NCBI GenBank assembly: GCA_016235225.1
Contig: JACRLS010000053.1
Location: forward strand, 1 to 6,271
Length of the DNA stretch: 6,271 bases
Direction: 5' to 3'
DNA from: Nitrospirota bacterium
Lineage (GTDB): Bacteria; Nitrospirota; Nitrospiria; Nitrospirales; Nitrospiraceae
This document shows positions 1 through 6,225 of the stretch, in pieces. Each line of letters begins with the position of its first letter. Position 1 is the first letter of the stretch. Position numbers and translations under genes: made by a program. The notes under the pieces were generated by a model. It was given only the letters and a program-made list of their open reading frames with translations, was not told where the DNA came from and searched no databases.

Positions 1-294
1 AAGCAGGCTGCTTCCTAGACGTGCACCGTGAAACGTCCCTCGATTGGCCTCGGGACGGTGAGCCTGTCGAACCGTGAGGCGAGAGTGAATACCGCTTTGC
101 GTTCGCATCCTGAATGCTCCCCCTCCGGTGGTTGCTTCCTCTGATAGCATCGATCCTTCCTGTCAACCGTTTGACCGTCGAGAGCCCCGCGCCAATCGTT
201 CGTTGACTCGCTTCCTCTCGGCCTGCTCTGCGCAAGGCTGAAAACCTCCGCCCTTTCTCTCGTTTGCGATCAATCGTCCTCTTTCCGCATCGGC
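1..294. other. Non-coding leader upstream of the TPR gene
   Basis: I see no supportable gene in these bases. The reading frame of the TPR gene is open back to a TGA at 172-174, but it holds no ATG, GTG or TTG before 295. The first 90 bases contain degenerate 7-base units beginning GTG (21-27, 28-34 and 74-80) and the hairpin annotated at 47-80. Bases 110-294 are pyrimidine-rich on the + strand. I checked each TTGC for a GG ten bases upstream and found no sigma-54 promoter. No convincing -35/-10 pair stands out either, so the promoter of the TPR-kinase-regulator unit is unresolved. Confidence 0.6.
47..80. repeat. Imperfect intergenic hairpin, REP-like
   Basis: GCCTC (47-51) pairs with GAGGC (76-80), and ACGGT (55-59) pairs with ACCGT (71-75). 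This gives ten base pairs with a three-base bulge (52-54) and an 11-base loop. The loop region reads GAGCCTGTCGA, which resembles the core of palindromic intergenic repeats seen in many GC-rich bacteria. A competing pairing exists between CGTCCC (34-39) and GGGACG (52-57). No T-run follows, so it is not a standard intrinsic terminator. The repeat-family assignment is inference; only one copy is in view. Confidence 0.4.
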
Positions 295-2427
295 ATGGAA
301 TTTGCTGCCTACCTTCTTCCCGTGCGCCCGCTCCAATTCCATAGTGTGCCGCTCCGGGTCGTCTCGGCCTTGCTCTGCCTGATAGTCATACCTGGAACCG
401 CGGTGGCGGTGCCCGTCGGCGTGCACAGGGAGTCGGGAGGCCAGGGACAGGAGAGCCCCTTATCGGCTGTCTCGCTTCCCCCGGCGGTGGTTGCCGACGA
501 ACCTCTGCCGGACGGCGGGCCCCGATTCGATCAACCGATCTATGCGCCGGGAAGCCTGCCCTTCCGCGAAGCTCTCGCGGCTCTGGAACAGCGCGCATAC
601 CCCGCGGCGGTCACGGCCTTTCAGCGGGTCATCGAAAAGTTTCCCCAAAGTCCGCTCGCGGCGGCTTCTGAGGCGTTTCTGGCAGAGATTCACGTGATGA
701 AAGCTCTGACGCCGCAGAGTCGGGCTGATGCGATCGGGCAATACCGACACCTGGCCGTCAGCCATCCGGATTCTCCCAACGCGCTACGGGCCTACTGGCG
801 CATGGGCGACTTGTACGCCGGGATGGGTTTGTATCCTGAGGCGCAAGGGGCCTATGCGCGACTGCTGGCTGAGGGCCAAGCGGGGCGTGACGTCGACCGG
901 GCCCTCCTGGGCAGCGGCGTGAATAAACTCCACTGGGGCAAGGGAGAGGGGGCGGCGGCGGACTTTGAGGCCTTACGACGGCGCACGCATGATGAGCAAC
1001 TGCTTCGGTATGCCTCGATCGGACTCGCCGACGCCTTGGCCCTTCAGCAGAGATATGGCGAGGCCAAGAGCCTGTACGAGGCCGAGTTCCGGTCATGGCC
1101 TGAGGAACTCAAGCGACATCCTCTCTCCTTCCTGTCCTTTGCGCACACCTATTCGGCGCTGGGGCTGGAGACCGATGCCCGTCGACTCTATGAGATGTTC
1201 TATAACCTGGACCCCACGCACCGGGAGTCCGGCGTCATGCTGGTCCGAATCGGGGACAGCTTTCTTCGTGAGCGACACGGCGATCGCGCGGTCCTCTTTT
1301 ATCGCCACGTGCTCCAACTGCATGCCAACACAGAGGCCAGCGACCTGGCCTATCTCCGTCTGGCCCAGATCAGCGCAGAACTCCTCAAGCGGGATCGCGA
1401 CCACAGCCTTGCCCTTCAAGTGAAGGGGCTCATGGACGCGACGTCCGGCCCAGTCCTCGATGAGAGCCAGCAGGAGATCGTGTATCGGGCGATCGCGATC
1501 GACCGGAGTGAATCGGCCCTCGGCAGTGAGGCCCTCTTCCGCCTCGGACAGCATCATGAGCTCATGGGCAATCTGACCATGGCCGTCACCGTCTATCGGG
1601 ATCTCCGGCAGCGGCAGGGCCAGATCCTGGATGACCAGTGGCCGGAGAAGGCCACCACGAGACTGAAAGAAATACTCGGGTCCTGGATCATCGGCGCTCT
1701 TCAGGGACGGGACGATGTGACCGCCGTCAGACTCTTTCGTCTGCCCGGAGAAGACGCGGAGCGCCTGTTCTCCGACAGCGGACTCATCGTGGGCGTGGCC
1801 GGTGCGCATCAACGGTTGGGTCTGACGCCGGAAGCGGTCCGGCTCTACCAGGTGGCGCTGAAACAGAACTTAGCGGAACAGACGCTGGAGGCCGCCTTGC
1901 TGGGGTTGGGGCAGACCTACGCGGAGCAAGGCGATGCGGCCGCCGCCCGGCAGGTGTTTCAGCGCTATCGGCTCCCATTTCCGCTGGCATCGAGACTCCG
2001 GTTCGCGCGATTATGGCTGCGTGACTTTCCCCGCGATCCTGAGCAGCCTCAGGTCATGCTGAGTTTGGCGGAAGGATTGGTTCGGACGGGAGAATTTGAG
2101 GATGCGGCGCGGGCCTATGCCGACATCGAGCGGACGAGACTTCCGATCGCGGCGGCCACATGGCTCCATCATGGCGACATGCTATCCAAGGCCGGGCAGC
2201 TCGGTGAGGCGGCCAAGCGATACCAGTCCGTCCTGTGGGTCAAGCCGAGTCCGGAAGAAGAGGCCTGGGCGAGGGTGCGACTCGCCTCGGTCTGGCGGCA
2301 GATGAAACGGTTCACCGCCGCGGCCGCCGTTCTGGCTCCGGTCCGGGTCCGGGTCCGGAACGGGGATCCGTTGTTGAGCCGGTTTGCGACGGCGCTGGAA
2401 CGGGATTTGGATCGGGAAGGGGGGTGA
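295..2427 (+). CDS. Exported tetratricopeptide-repeat protein, flagellar locus
   Basis: This 710-residue protein is probably exported and built almost entirely of TPR-like helical hairpins. A basic residue at 21 followed by a hydrophobic stretch (about 22-38) ending in AVA looks like a Sec signal peptide with cleavage near residue 38. There is no clear lipobox cysteine. A Pro/Gly-rich linker (about 40-85) precedes helical repeats from about residue 88 to 700, with typical A-x-x-x-Y/F and G-x-x-x-E-A patterns such as those at 88-118 and in the C-terminal 120 residues. Such proteins act as binding scaffolds, in the periplasm if exported. The start is uncertain: neither ATG 295 nor the in-frame GTG at 346 has a good Shine-Dalgarno, and GTG 346 would give a more compact signal peptide (MPLR then the hydrophobic core). 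The gene ends five bases before the kinase start, so the two are probably cotranscribed. I do not recognise a named family. A PflA-like motor scaffold or a BamD/YbgF-type repeat protein are possibilities by architecture only. Confidence 0.85.
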   Translation: MEFAAYLLPVRPLQFHSVPLRVVSALLCLIVIPGTAVAVPVGVHRESGGQGQESPLSAVSLPPAVVADEPLPDGGPRFDQPIYAPGSLPFREALAALEQRAYPAAVTAFQRVIEKFPQSPLAAASEAFLAEIHVMKALTPQSRADAIGQYRHLAVSHPDSPNALRAYWRMGDLYAGMGLYPEAQGAYARLLAEGQAGRDVDRALLGSGVNKLHWGKGEGAAADFEALRRRTHDEQLLRYASIGLADALALQQRYGEAKSLYEAEFRSWPEELKRHPLSFLSFAHTYSALGLETDARRLYEMFYNLDPTHRESGVMLVRIGDSFLRERHGDRAVLFYRHVLQLHANTEASDLAYLRLAQISAELLKRDRDHSLALQVKGLMDATSGPVLDESQQEIVYRAIAIDRSESALGSEALFRLGQHHELMGNLTMAVTVYRDLRQRQGQILDDQWPEKATTRLKEILGSWIIGALQGRDDVTAVRLFRLPGEDAERLFSDSGLIVGVAGAHQRLGLTPEAVRLYQVALKQNLAEQTLEAALLGLGQTYAEQGDAAAARQVFQRYRLPFPLASRLRFARLWLRDFPRDPEQPQVMLSLAEGLVRTGEFEDAARAYADIERTRLPIAAATWLHHGDMLSKAGQLGEAAKRYQSVLWVKPSPEEEAWARVRLASVWRQMKRFTAAAAVLAPVRVRVRNGDPLLSRFATALERDLDREGG
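2341..2358 (+). repeat. GTCCGG hexamer x3 within the TPR gene
   Basis: Three perfect GTCCGG units lie end to end, preceded by a near copy (CTCCG at 2336-2340). They encode Val-Arg three times near the C-terminus of the TPR protein. Copy-number change would add or remove Val-Arg pairs without shifting the frame. It is probably simple low-complexity sequence. Confidence 0.6.
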
Positions 2428-2432
2428 CGACG

Positions 2433-3659
2433 ATGGCAGGACCCGGTGCGGCCACCAGCTATCAGACGGAATTACTCGCGCATGCCTTTCGCCGATTCGA
2501 TCAGGCGGCGGTGTCGCTGCAGGAATCCTACAAGGGGCTCATGGAGCGCATGGAACGCATGGACGTGGAGTTGGCGGCGAAGAACGAAGCGCTGCGCGCC
2601 GGTCTCAGGGAGAAAGAAGACATGCGGAGTCATTTGGCGGCGGTCTTGGAATCGCTGACGACCGGGGTGGTGGTGACCGACCAGCGGGGCGTCATCGTGC
2701 GGTGTAACGAAGCCGCGGAGCGGTTGATCGGGCGGGCCAGGCGGGACCTCGTCGGGCAGGCGCTGTCGACGGTCCCGGGTCTTGAGGAGCCCGGCGCCGA
2801 TCTCCCTGCGGTCATGCACTTGTCCGGCTCTCCCGTCTCGGTGACGCGGACGGTGTTGCGCAACGAGAAGGGCGGGCCGCACGGCAGCATCGTGCTCCTG
2901 AACGATCTCTCAAATATCCGCAAATTGGAAGAACGGCTGCAGCGCCGCGACCGTCTGGCGGCGATGGGGGAAATGGTCGGTCGCATTGCACATGAAATCA
3001 GAAATCCGCTCGGCAGCGTCGAGCTCTTTGCCTCGATGCTGCGGCGTGATCTGGCGGAGGAGCCGCAGGGGCGCGCCTATACCGAGCACATCTCCAGCGC
3101 CGTGCAGGCGATGGATCGGCTGCTCTCCAACCTTTTGTTGTATACCAGACCGATGTCGCCCTCGCCGGACTGGCATCCGGCTGTGACGCTCGTTCGGGAT
3201 TCGTTGGTGCTGGCCGCTCATGCCACGGTGGGCCTCAGGGTCGACGTGTGCAACCAGGCGGCGGAGGAGGTCCCGATGCTCTGGTGCGATGCGGCTCAGG
3301 TGAAGCAGGTCGTCCTCAACCTCGTGCTGAACGCGGCGCAAGCCACGCCGGCAGGAGGCGCGGTGACCGTCACGATTACTGAGGAGCGCGGATCCCACGG
3401 CCGGCCGGCCGGGATGCGGATGGCCGTGGCGGACACCGGCAGCGGGATCGACTCGACCTTGCTCTCGAGAATTTTCGATCCGTTTTTCACGACGCGTGAG
3501 GAAGGGACCGGTCTGGGGCTGGCCATCGTGCATGCGGTGGTCGAGGGGCATCATGGCCGGGTGGAAGTGGACAGCGAAGCCGGGCAGGGCAGCACCTTCT
3601 CCATCGTGTTGCCGCAGGGGCCCCAATCGGACAAGGTGGCAGGCGTCTTGCGCCGGTGA
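2433..3659 (+). CDS. Soluble PAS sensor histidine kinase, FlrB/FleS-like
   Basis: This 408-residue cytosolic sensor kinase most likely phosphorylates the response regulator encoded next to it. Residues about 20-62 are charged and helical with coiled-coil character. A PAS domain spans about 66-160. The HisKA dimerisation domain carries the phospho-accepting His187 in AHEIRNP. The HATPase domain shows the N-box (N296 to N300), the G1 box DTGSG (334-338), the F-box FDPFF (348-352) and the G2 box GTGLG (358-362), so the catalytic set is complete. No transmembrane segment or signal peptide is visible, which points to an internal cue such as assembly state of the flagellar base, as in the FlrB/FleS group. 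The frame is open further upstream (an ATG at 2235), but ATG 2433 is chosen because it follows the TPR stop by five bases, has a G-rich Shine-Dalgarno at 2417-2424, and the upstream extension is low-complexity Gly/Arg sequence overlapping the TPR gene. An NtrB/AtoS-type kinase for another process is less likely given flgB and flgC nearby. Confidence 0.9.
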   Translation: MAGPGAATSYQTELLAHAFRRFDQAAVSLQESYKGLMERMERMDVELAAKNEALRAGLREKEDMRSHLAAVLESLTTGVVVTDQRGVIVRCNEAAERLIGRARRDLVGQALSTVPGLEEPGADLPAVMHLSGSPVSVTRTVLRNEKGGPHGSIVLLNDLSNIRKLEERLQRRDRLAAMGEMVGRIAHEIRNPLGSVELFASMLRRDLAEEPQGRAYTEHISSAVQAMDRLLSNLLLYTRPMSPSPDWHPAVTLVRDSLVLAAHATVGLRVDVCNQAAEEVPMLWCDAAQVKQVVLNLVLNAAQATPAGGAVTVTITEERGSHGRPAGMRMAVADTGSGIDSTLLSRIFDPFFTTREEGTGLGLAIVHAVVEGHHGRVEVDSEAGQGSTFSIVLPQGPQSDKVAGVLRR

Positions 3660-3663
3660 GCCA

Positions 3664-3684
3664 TCCGCCGAATGTTGTTGCGGA
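3664..3684 (+). promoter_or_regulatory. Possible hairpin masking the regulator's ribosome site
   Basis: TCCGC (3664-3668) can pair with GCGGA (3680-3684) around an 11-base loop. This covers the first three bases of the GGAGG Shine-Dalgarno (3682-3686) of the response regulator. The kinase stop codon ends at 3659, so a ribosome finishing the kinase would reach into the hairpin and could open it, coupling the two proteins' synthesis. The stem is only five base pairs, so this is a tentative reading. Confidence 0.2.
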
Positions 3685-3693
3685 GGATGTTGT

Positions 3694-5145
3694 ATGAATG
3701 CAGTGACGACACAGCGAGGGGGGCAGGGCAGCGGGGACAACCGATCGGTCCTCGTGGTGGATGACGAACCATCCATGCGGGTGGCATTGTCGGAATCCTT
3801 GCGCCGATCCGGGTACGGGGTGGCGGTGGCGGCCGACGGCCAGGAAGCCTTGCAGCGATTCGGTCAATGTCGGCCCTGGTTGGTGCTGACGGACATGAAA
3901 ATGGCGCGGATGGGCGGCTTGGACGTCTTGAAAGAAATCAAGCGGCGCTCTCCGAATACGAGGGTGGTGGTGATGACGGCCTATGGCACGGTGGAAACGG
4001 CGGTCGAGGCGATGAAGCAAGGGGCCTGTGATTATTTGCTGAAGCCCTTCGCGGCCGAAGCGTTGGAACGGGTCCTGACCCGCCTCGAAGCGGGGGAATC
4101 GTCTCCAGAGCGAGCGGCGGCACAAGGCGCGCCGACTGAGCGAGCGATGTTGACCGAGAATGCGGGCATGGAACGGCTGCTCGGGTTGGCCGAGATTGTC
4201 GCCACGAGTCAGGCCACCGTGTTGATCAACGGCGAGAGCGGAACCGGCAAGGAACTGTTGGCCCGGTTCATTCACAGCCGGAGTCCTCGCGCCCAGAAGC
4301 CCTTTATCGCCGTCAATTGCGCGGCGCTGCCTGATGGGCTCCTGGAAAGCGAGCTCTTCGGCTACGAGCGGGGCGCGTTCACGGGGGCCTTGTTCCGCAA
4401 GCAGGGCAAATTCGAGATGGCCAACGGCGGGACCCTGCTGTTGGATGAAATCAGCGAGATGACTCTGAATCTCCAAGCGAAGCTCCTGCGTGTGCTCCAA
4501 GAGCGGGAGTTGGACCGGATCGGGGGGCGCGAGCCGATCCCGGTGGATATCAGGGTGATCGCCACGACCAACCGCTGCCTGCGTGAGGAAGTCGAGCAGA
4601 AACGGTTTCGAGAGGATCTCTATTACCGGTTACATGTATTTCCCTTGACGGTCCCGCCGCTCCGCGAGCGCGATGGAGACATTCCCATGCTGGCCCGCCA
4701 TTTTGCGCAGCACTCCTCCGCGAGGAACGGTCTCACCTGTCCGGAGTTGTCTCCGGCGGCCGTGCAATTGCTTGAGAGCCGTCCGTGGCGTGGCAATGTC
4801 CGCGAACTGGAAAACAGCGTCGAACGCGCGGTGCTGATTTCGGCGGGAATGATGCTGGAGCCGGTCCACTTTCACTTCGACGACGCCCCGGCCCGGCCGG
4901 TGGCGCCGGCTGCGACGGCGCCCCCTCCCGCTCAGGATTCCGGGATGGGGTCGTTGTGGGCCATGGAGCGAGATCTGATCATGCGGACGCTCGGAGCCAT
5001 GAACGGAAATCGGACTCATGCGGCCAAGGTGCTGGGCATCAGTCTCCGGACCTTGAGGAATAAGCTGCGGGAGTATCGTCAACTCAATGGGGGGGCCGCC
5101 ACGGGCGAGGTGCCGTCGTTGCTGGAAGCGGTCGACCCGGCATAA
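3694..5145 (+). CDS. Sigma-54 response regulator, FlrC/FleR-like
   Basis: This 483-residue NtrC-family activator opens sigma-54 RNA polymerase promoters by ATP hydrolysis. The receiver domain (about 17-131) has the acidic pair D23/D24, the phospho-acceptor D67, T95 and K117. The AAA+ domain (about 150-385) has Walker A GESGTGKE (180-187), an intact GAFTGA sigma-54 contact loop (227-232), Walker B LLLDE (248-252), the sensor I region at ATTN (290-293), arginines at 304, 306 and 312, and the sensor II region WRGNVREL (365-372). A Pro/Ala-rich linker (about 398-415) leads to a Fis-type helix-turn-helix (about 425-462). The usual proline three residues after the phospho-site Asp (D-x-x-M-P) is replaced by alanine (A71). 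ATG 3694 is chosen because GGAGG (3682-3686) lies seven bases upstream and the extra 66 open codons before it read through the kinase end in another frame. The gene is 34 bases after the kinase, its likely partner. Its likely target is the promoter just downstream, before flgB. Confidence 0.93.
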   Translation: MNAVTTQRGGQGSGDNRSVLVVDDEPSMRVALSESLRRSGYGVAVAADGQEALQRFGQCRPWLVLTDMKMARMGGLDVLKEIKRRSPNTRVVVMTAYGTVETAVEAMKQGACDYLLKPFAAEALERVLTRLEAGESSPERAAAQGAPTERAMLTENAGMERLLGLAEIVATSQATVLINGESGTGKELLARFIHSRSPRAQKPFIAVNCAALPDGLLESELFGYERGAFTGALFRKQGKFEMANGGTLLLDEISEMTLNLQAKLLRVLQERELDRIGGREPIPVDIRVIATTNRCLREEVEQKRFREDLYYRLHVFPLTVPPLRERDGDIPMLARHFAQHSSARNGLTCPELSPAAVQLLESRPWRGNVRELENSVERAVLISAGMMLEPVHFHFDDAPARPVAPAATAPPPAQDSGMGSLWAMERDLIMRTLGAMNGNRTHAAKVLGISLRTLRNKLREYRQLNGGAATGEVPSLLEAVDPA

Positions 5146-5153
5146 TGTGCCCA

Positions 5154-5187
5154 GTCGGATGGCTCGGGATCACGTGTCCGATCCGAC
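5154..5187. promoter_or_regulatory. Inverted repeat, candidate activator site upstream of flgB
   Basis: GTCGGAT (5154-5160) is matched perfectly by ATCCGAC (5181-5187). Inside, CGGG (5165-5168) can pair with TCCG (5177-5180), leaving a four-base bulge, and CACGTG occupies 5171-5176. The centre lies about 83 bases upstream of the start point predicted from the sigma-54 promoter, a normal distance for an enhancer-binding protein site. It also follows the regulator stop codon by eight bases, so it could act as a transcript-end hairpin, but no T-run follows. Which role is correct cannot be told from sequence. Confidence 0.4.
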
Positions 5188-5226
5188 GAGGCGAGGGATT
5201 GGACGGCAAATCGGGCAAGAAACGAC

Positions 5227-5242
5227 CGGTACGGCGTTTGCA
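5227..5242 (+). promoter_or_regulatory. Sigma-54 (RpoN) promoter of the flgB operon
   Basis: The bases CGGTACG-gcgt-TTGCA match the sigma-54 consensus TGGCACG-N4-TTGCA at all positions except the first T and the C after GG. The invariant GG (5228-5229) and GC (5240-5241) are separated by exactly ten bases, as the -24/-12 class requires. The predicted transcription start is near 5253, which leaves a leader of about 21 bases containing the flgB Shine-Dalgarno (GGAGG at 5260-5264). The element lies between a gene for a sigma-54 activator and a flagellar rod gene, the expected place for a middle-tier flagellar promoter. Confidence 0.82.
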
Positions 5243-5273
5243 GAAAAAATAAGAGCCGGGGAGGAACAGGCGC

Positions 5274-5681
5274 ATGCGAATTTTTGATCGCACCATGGGA
5301 TTGCTCGAGCGGACGATGGATTTGCGGGCCTCCCGGCACCGTGTCATTTCGGCCAACATCGCGAACGAGGAAACACCGGGGTACCGGCCGAAGGAATACC
5401 GATTCCTCGAGGCGCTGGGCGCCGCCACGCGCGGGCAGGATGGGGCCCCGATCCGGGTCACCCATGCCCTGCATATCGGGCCCAGAGGCGATGCCGTCGG
5501 GCGGGTGGTCGGCAAGACCGAGACCATGGCGACGAATGACATGGGGTTGGATCAGAACAGTGTGAATCTGGATATGGAGTTGGCCAAACTGTCGGATAAC
5601 GCCCTGAATTTCAACACGGCGGTCTCCGTCATCAGCATTCGGTTCAGGCAGTTGCTGGCGGCGGTCAGGGACGCAAGATAA
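5274..5681 (+). CDS. flgB: Flagellar basal-body rod protein FlgB
   Basis: FlgB is one of the proximal rod subunits that join the MS ring to the distal rod; it is exported through the flagellar type III apparatus and has no cleaved signal peptide. The 135-residue length is normal for the family. The N-terminal rod helix ends in the hallmark motif ANIANEETPGY (27-37), and the C-terminal helix (about 95-130) carries the conserved N-x-V-N-L-D-x-E pattern followed by A-x-N and a hydrophobic end. The short, variable middle (about 45-90) is typical. The start ATG at 5274 has GGAGG (5260-5264) nine bases upstream and yields the standard N-terminus. It is the first gene after the sigma-54 promoter at 5227-5242. 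Nothing suggests truncation. Confidence 0.96.
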   Translation: MRIFDRTMGLLERTMDLRASRHRVISANIANEETPGYRPKEYRFLEALGAATRGQDGAPIRVTHALHIGPRGDAVGRVVGKTETMATNDMGLDQNSVNLDMELAKLSDNALNFNTAVSVISIRFRQLLAAVRDAR

Positions 5682-5691
5682 ATAACAGGTC

Positions 5692-5741
5692 GAGGTTAAG
5701 GAGCAGCGAGTTCCGGCAATCTGTTACTCAACCTTAGCCTC
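5692..5741. repeat. Inverted repeat in the flgB-flgC spacer
   Basis: GAGGTTAAGG (5692-5701) can pair over all ten bases with CCTTAGCCTC (5732-5741), counting one G-U wobble, around a 30-base loop. The right arm is part of the hexamer repeat that follows, so several registers of pairing with AACCTC copies further right are also possible. Six T residues lie at 5758-5763, but they are well downstream of this stem. It may act as a processing or stability element between flgB and flgC. Its function is unknown. Confidence 0.4.
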
Positions 5742-5756
5742 AGCCTCAACCTCAAC
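5727..5756. repeat. CTCAAC-type hexamer tandem repeat
   Basis: Five 6-base units run in register: CTCAAC, CTTAGC, CTCAGC, CTCAAC, CTCAAC. They are followed by a short T-run (5758-5763) and then the flgC Shine-Dalgarno. The array is non-coding and pyrimidine-rich on the + strand. Its divergent units suggest an older tandem expansion. Confidence 0.75.
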
Positions 5757-5775
5757 CTTTTTTGGAGGAGGAGAC

Positions 5776-6225
5776 ATGGATATTACCGATAGCTTATCGA
5801 TTTCGGTCTCGGCCTTGGACGCCCAGCGGCGTCGGCTCAACGTGATTGCGAGCAACCTGGCCAATGCCCAGTCGACTCGTACGGCCGAAGGGGGGCCGTA
5901 CAAACGCCGAGATGTGGTGTTCCAATCCACGCCGGGGATGCCCAAGTTTCACAATGTATTCAAGCGGGCCTCCATGGGCATGGGTGAGAAGGCCCTGGAC
6001 GGCGTTCGGGTGCTCCGGGTCGTGGAGGACAAGCGTCCGGGGCAGGCGGTCTATGATCCCAAGCATCCGCATGCGGATGGGAAGGGGTTCGTGACCATGC
6101 CCAATGTGAATGTCATGGAAGAGATGGTGAACATGATGGCTGCATCACGGTCGTATGAGGCCAATGTCCAGTCCATCAATGCGACCCGGACGATGTGGAA
6201 CCGGGCGCTGGAGATCGGCCGGTAA
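5776..6225 (+). CDS. flgC: Flagellar basal-body rod protein FlgC
   Basis: FlgC is the second proximal rod subunit and assembles next to FlgB after export through the flagellar secretion system. The 149 residues are close to the usual family length. The N-terminal rod motif is LNVIASNLANAQSTRT (21-36), followed by the typical GGPYKRRDVVFQ block (39-50). The C-terminal part has the strongly conserved YDPKHPHADGKGFV (93-106) and MPNVNVMEEMVNM (108-120) segments, then SRSYEANV (124-131). A very strong Shine-Dalgarno of GGA repeats (5764-5773) precedes ATG 5776. The gap to flgB is 94 bases, longer than the near-contact usual for this pair, and is filled with repeats. A 7-bp repeat array begins at the last base of the stop codon. 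In most genomes fliE follows flgC; that would lie beyond the window edge. Confidence 0.96.
   Translation: MDITDSLSISVSALDAQRRRLNVIASNLANAQSTRTAEGGPYKRRDVVFQSTPGMPKFHNVFKRASMGMGEKALDGVRVLRVVEDKRPGQAVYDPKHPHADGKGFVTMPNVNVMEEMVNMMAASRSYEANVQSINATRTMWNRALEIGR

Noticed and set aside
170..294. TTGACC/TTGACT -35-like hexamers upstream of the TPR gene
   Set aside because: Neither is followed at 16-18 bases by a credible -10 element, so no sigma-70 promoter is claimed.
163..426. 87-residue open frame on the - strand upstream of the TPR gene
   Set aside because: It overlaps the TPR start and signal-peptide region, has a composition rich in Arg/Gly/His typical of antisense GC-rich frames, and shows no recognisable motif.
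2235..2432. N-terminal extension of the kinase to an upstream ATG
   Set aside because: The added residues are Gly/Arg low-complexity and lie in another frame of the TPR gene; ATG 2433 has a Shine-Dalgarno and gives the normal domain layout.
3496..3693. N-terminal extension of the response regulator into the kinase gene
   Set aside because: The extension reads an alternate frame of the kinase ATPase domain and contains a run of Cys/Gly; ATG 3694 has GGAGG seven bases upstream and starts just before the receiver domain.
3487..4500. 337-residue open frame on the - strand opposite the regulator
   Set aside because: It is the antisense shadow of a well-supported kinase end and regulator with intact catalytic motifs; its sequence is His/Arg/Pro-rich without domain signals.
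5171..5176. CACGTG palindrome as a stand-alone operator
   Set aside because: A six-base palindrome is common by chance in GC-rich DNA, and its symmetry does not extend outward.
5694..5707. Second sigma-54 promoter before flgC (GG-N10-GC)
   Set aside because: Only the GG and GC match; the flanking TTGCA and CACG bases are absent, unlike the clear element before flgB.
5692..5763. Intrinsic terminator after flgB
   Set aside because: The stem has a 30-base loop and the T-run starts 16 bases after it. Ending transcription there would cut flgC from the flgB promoter, and no separate flgC promoter is evident.
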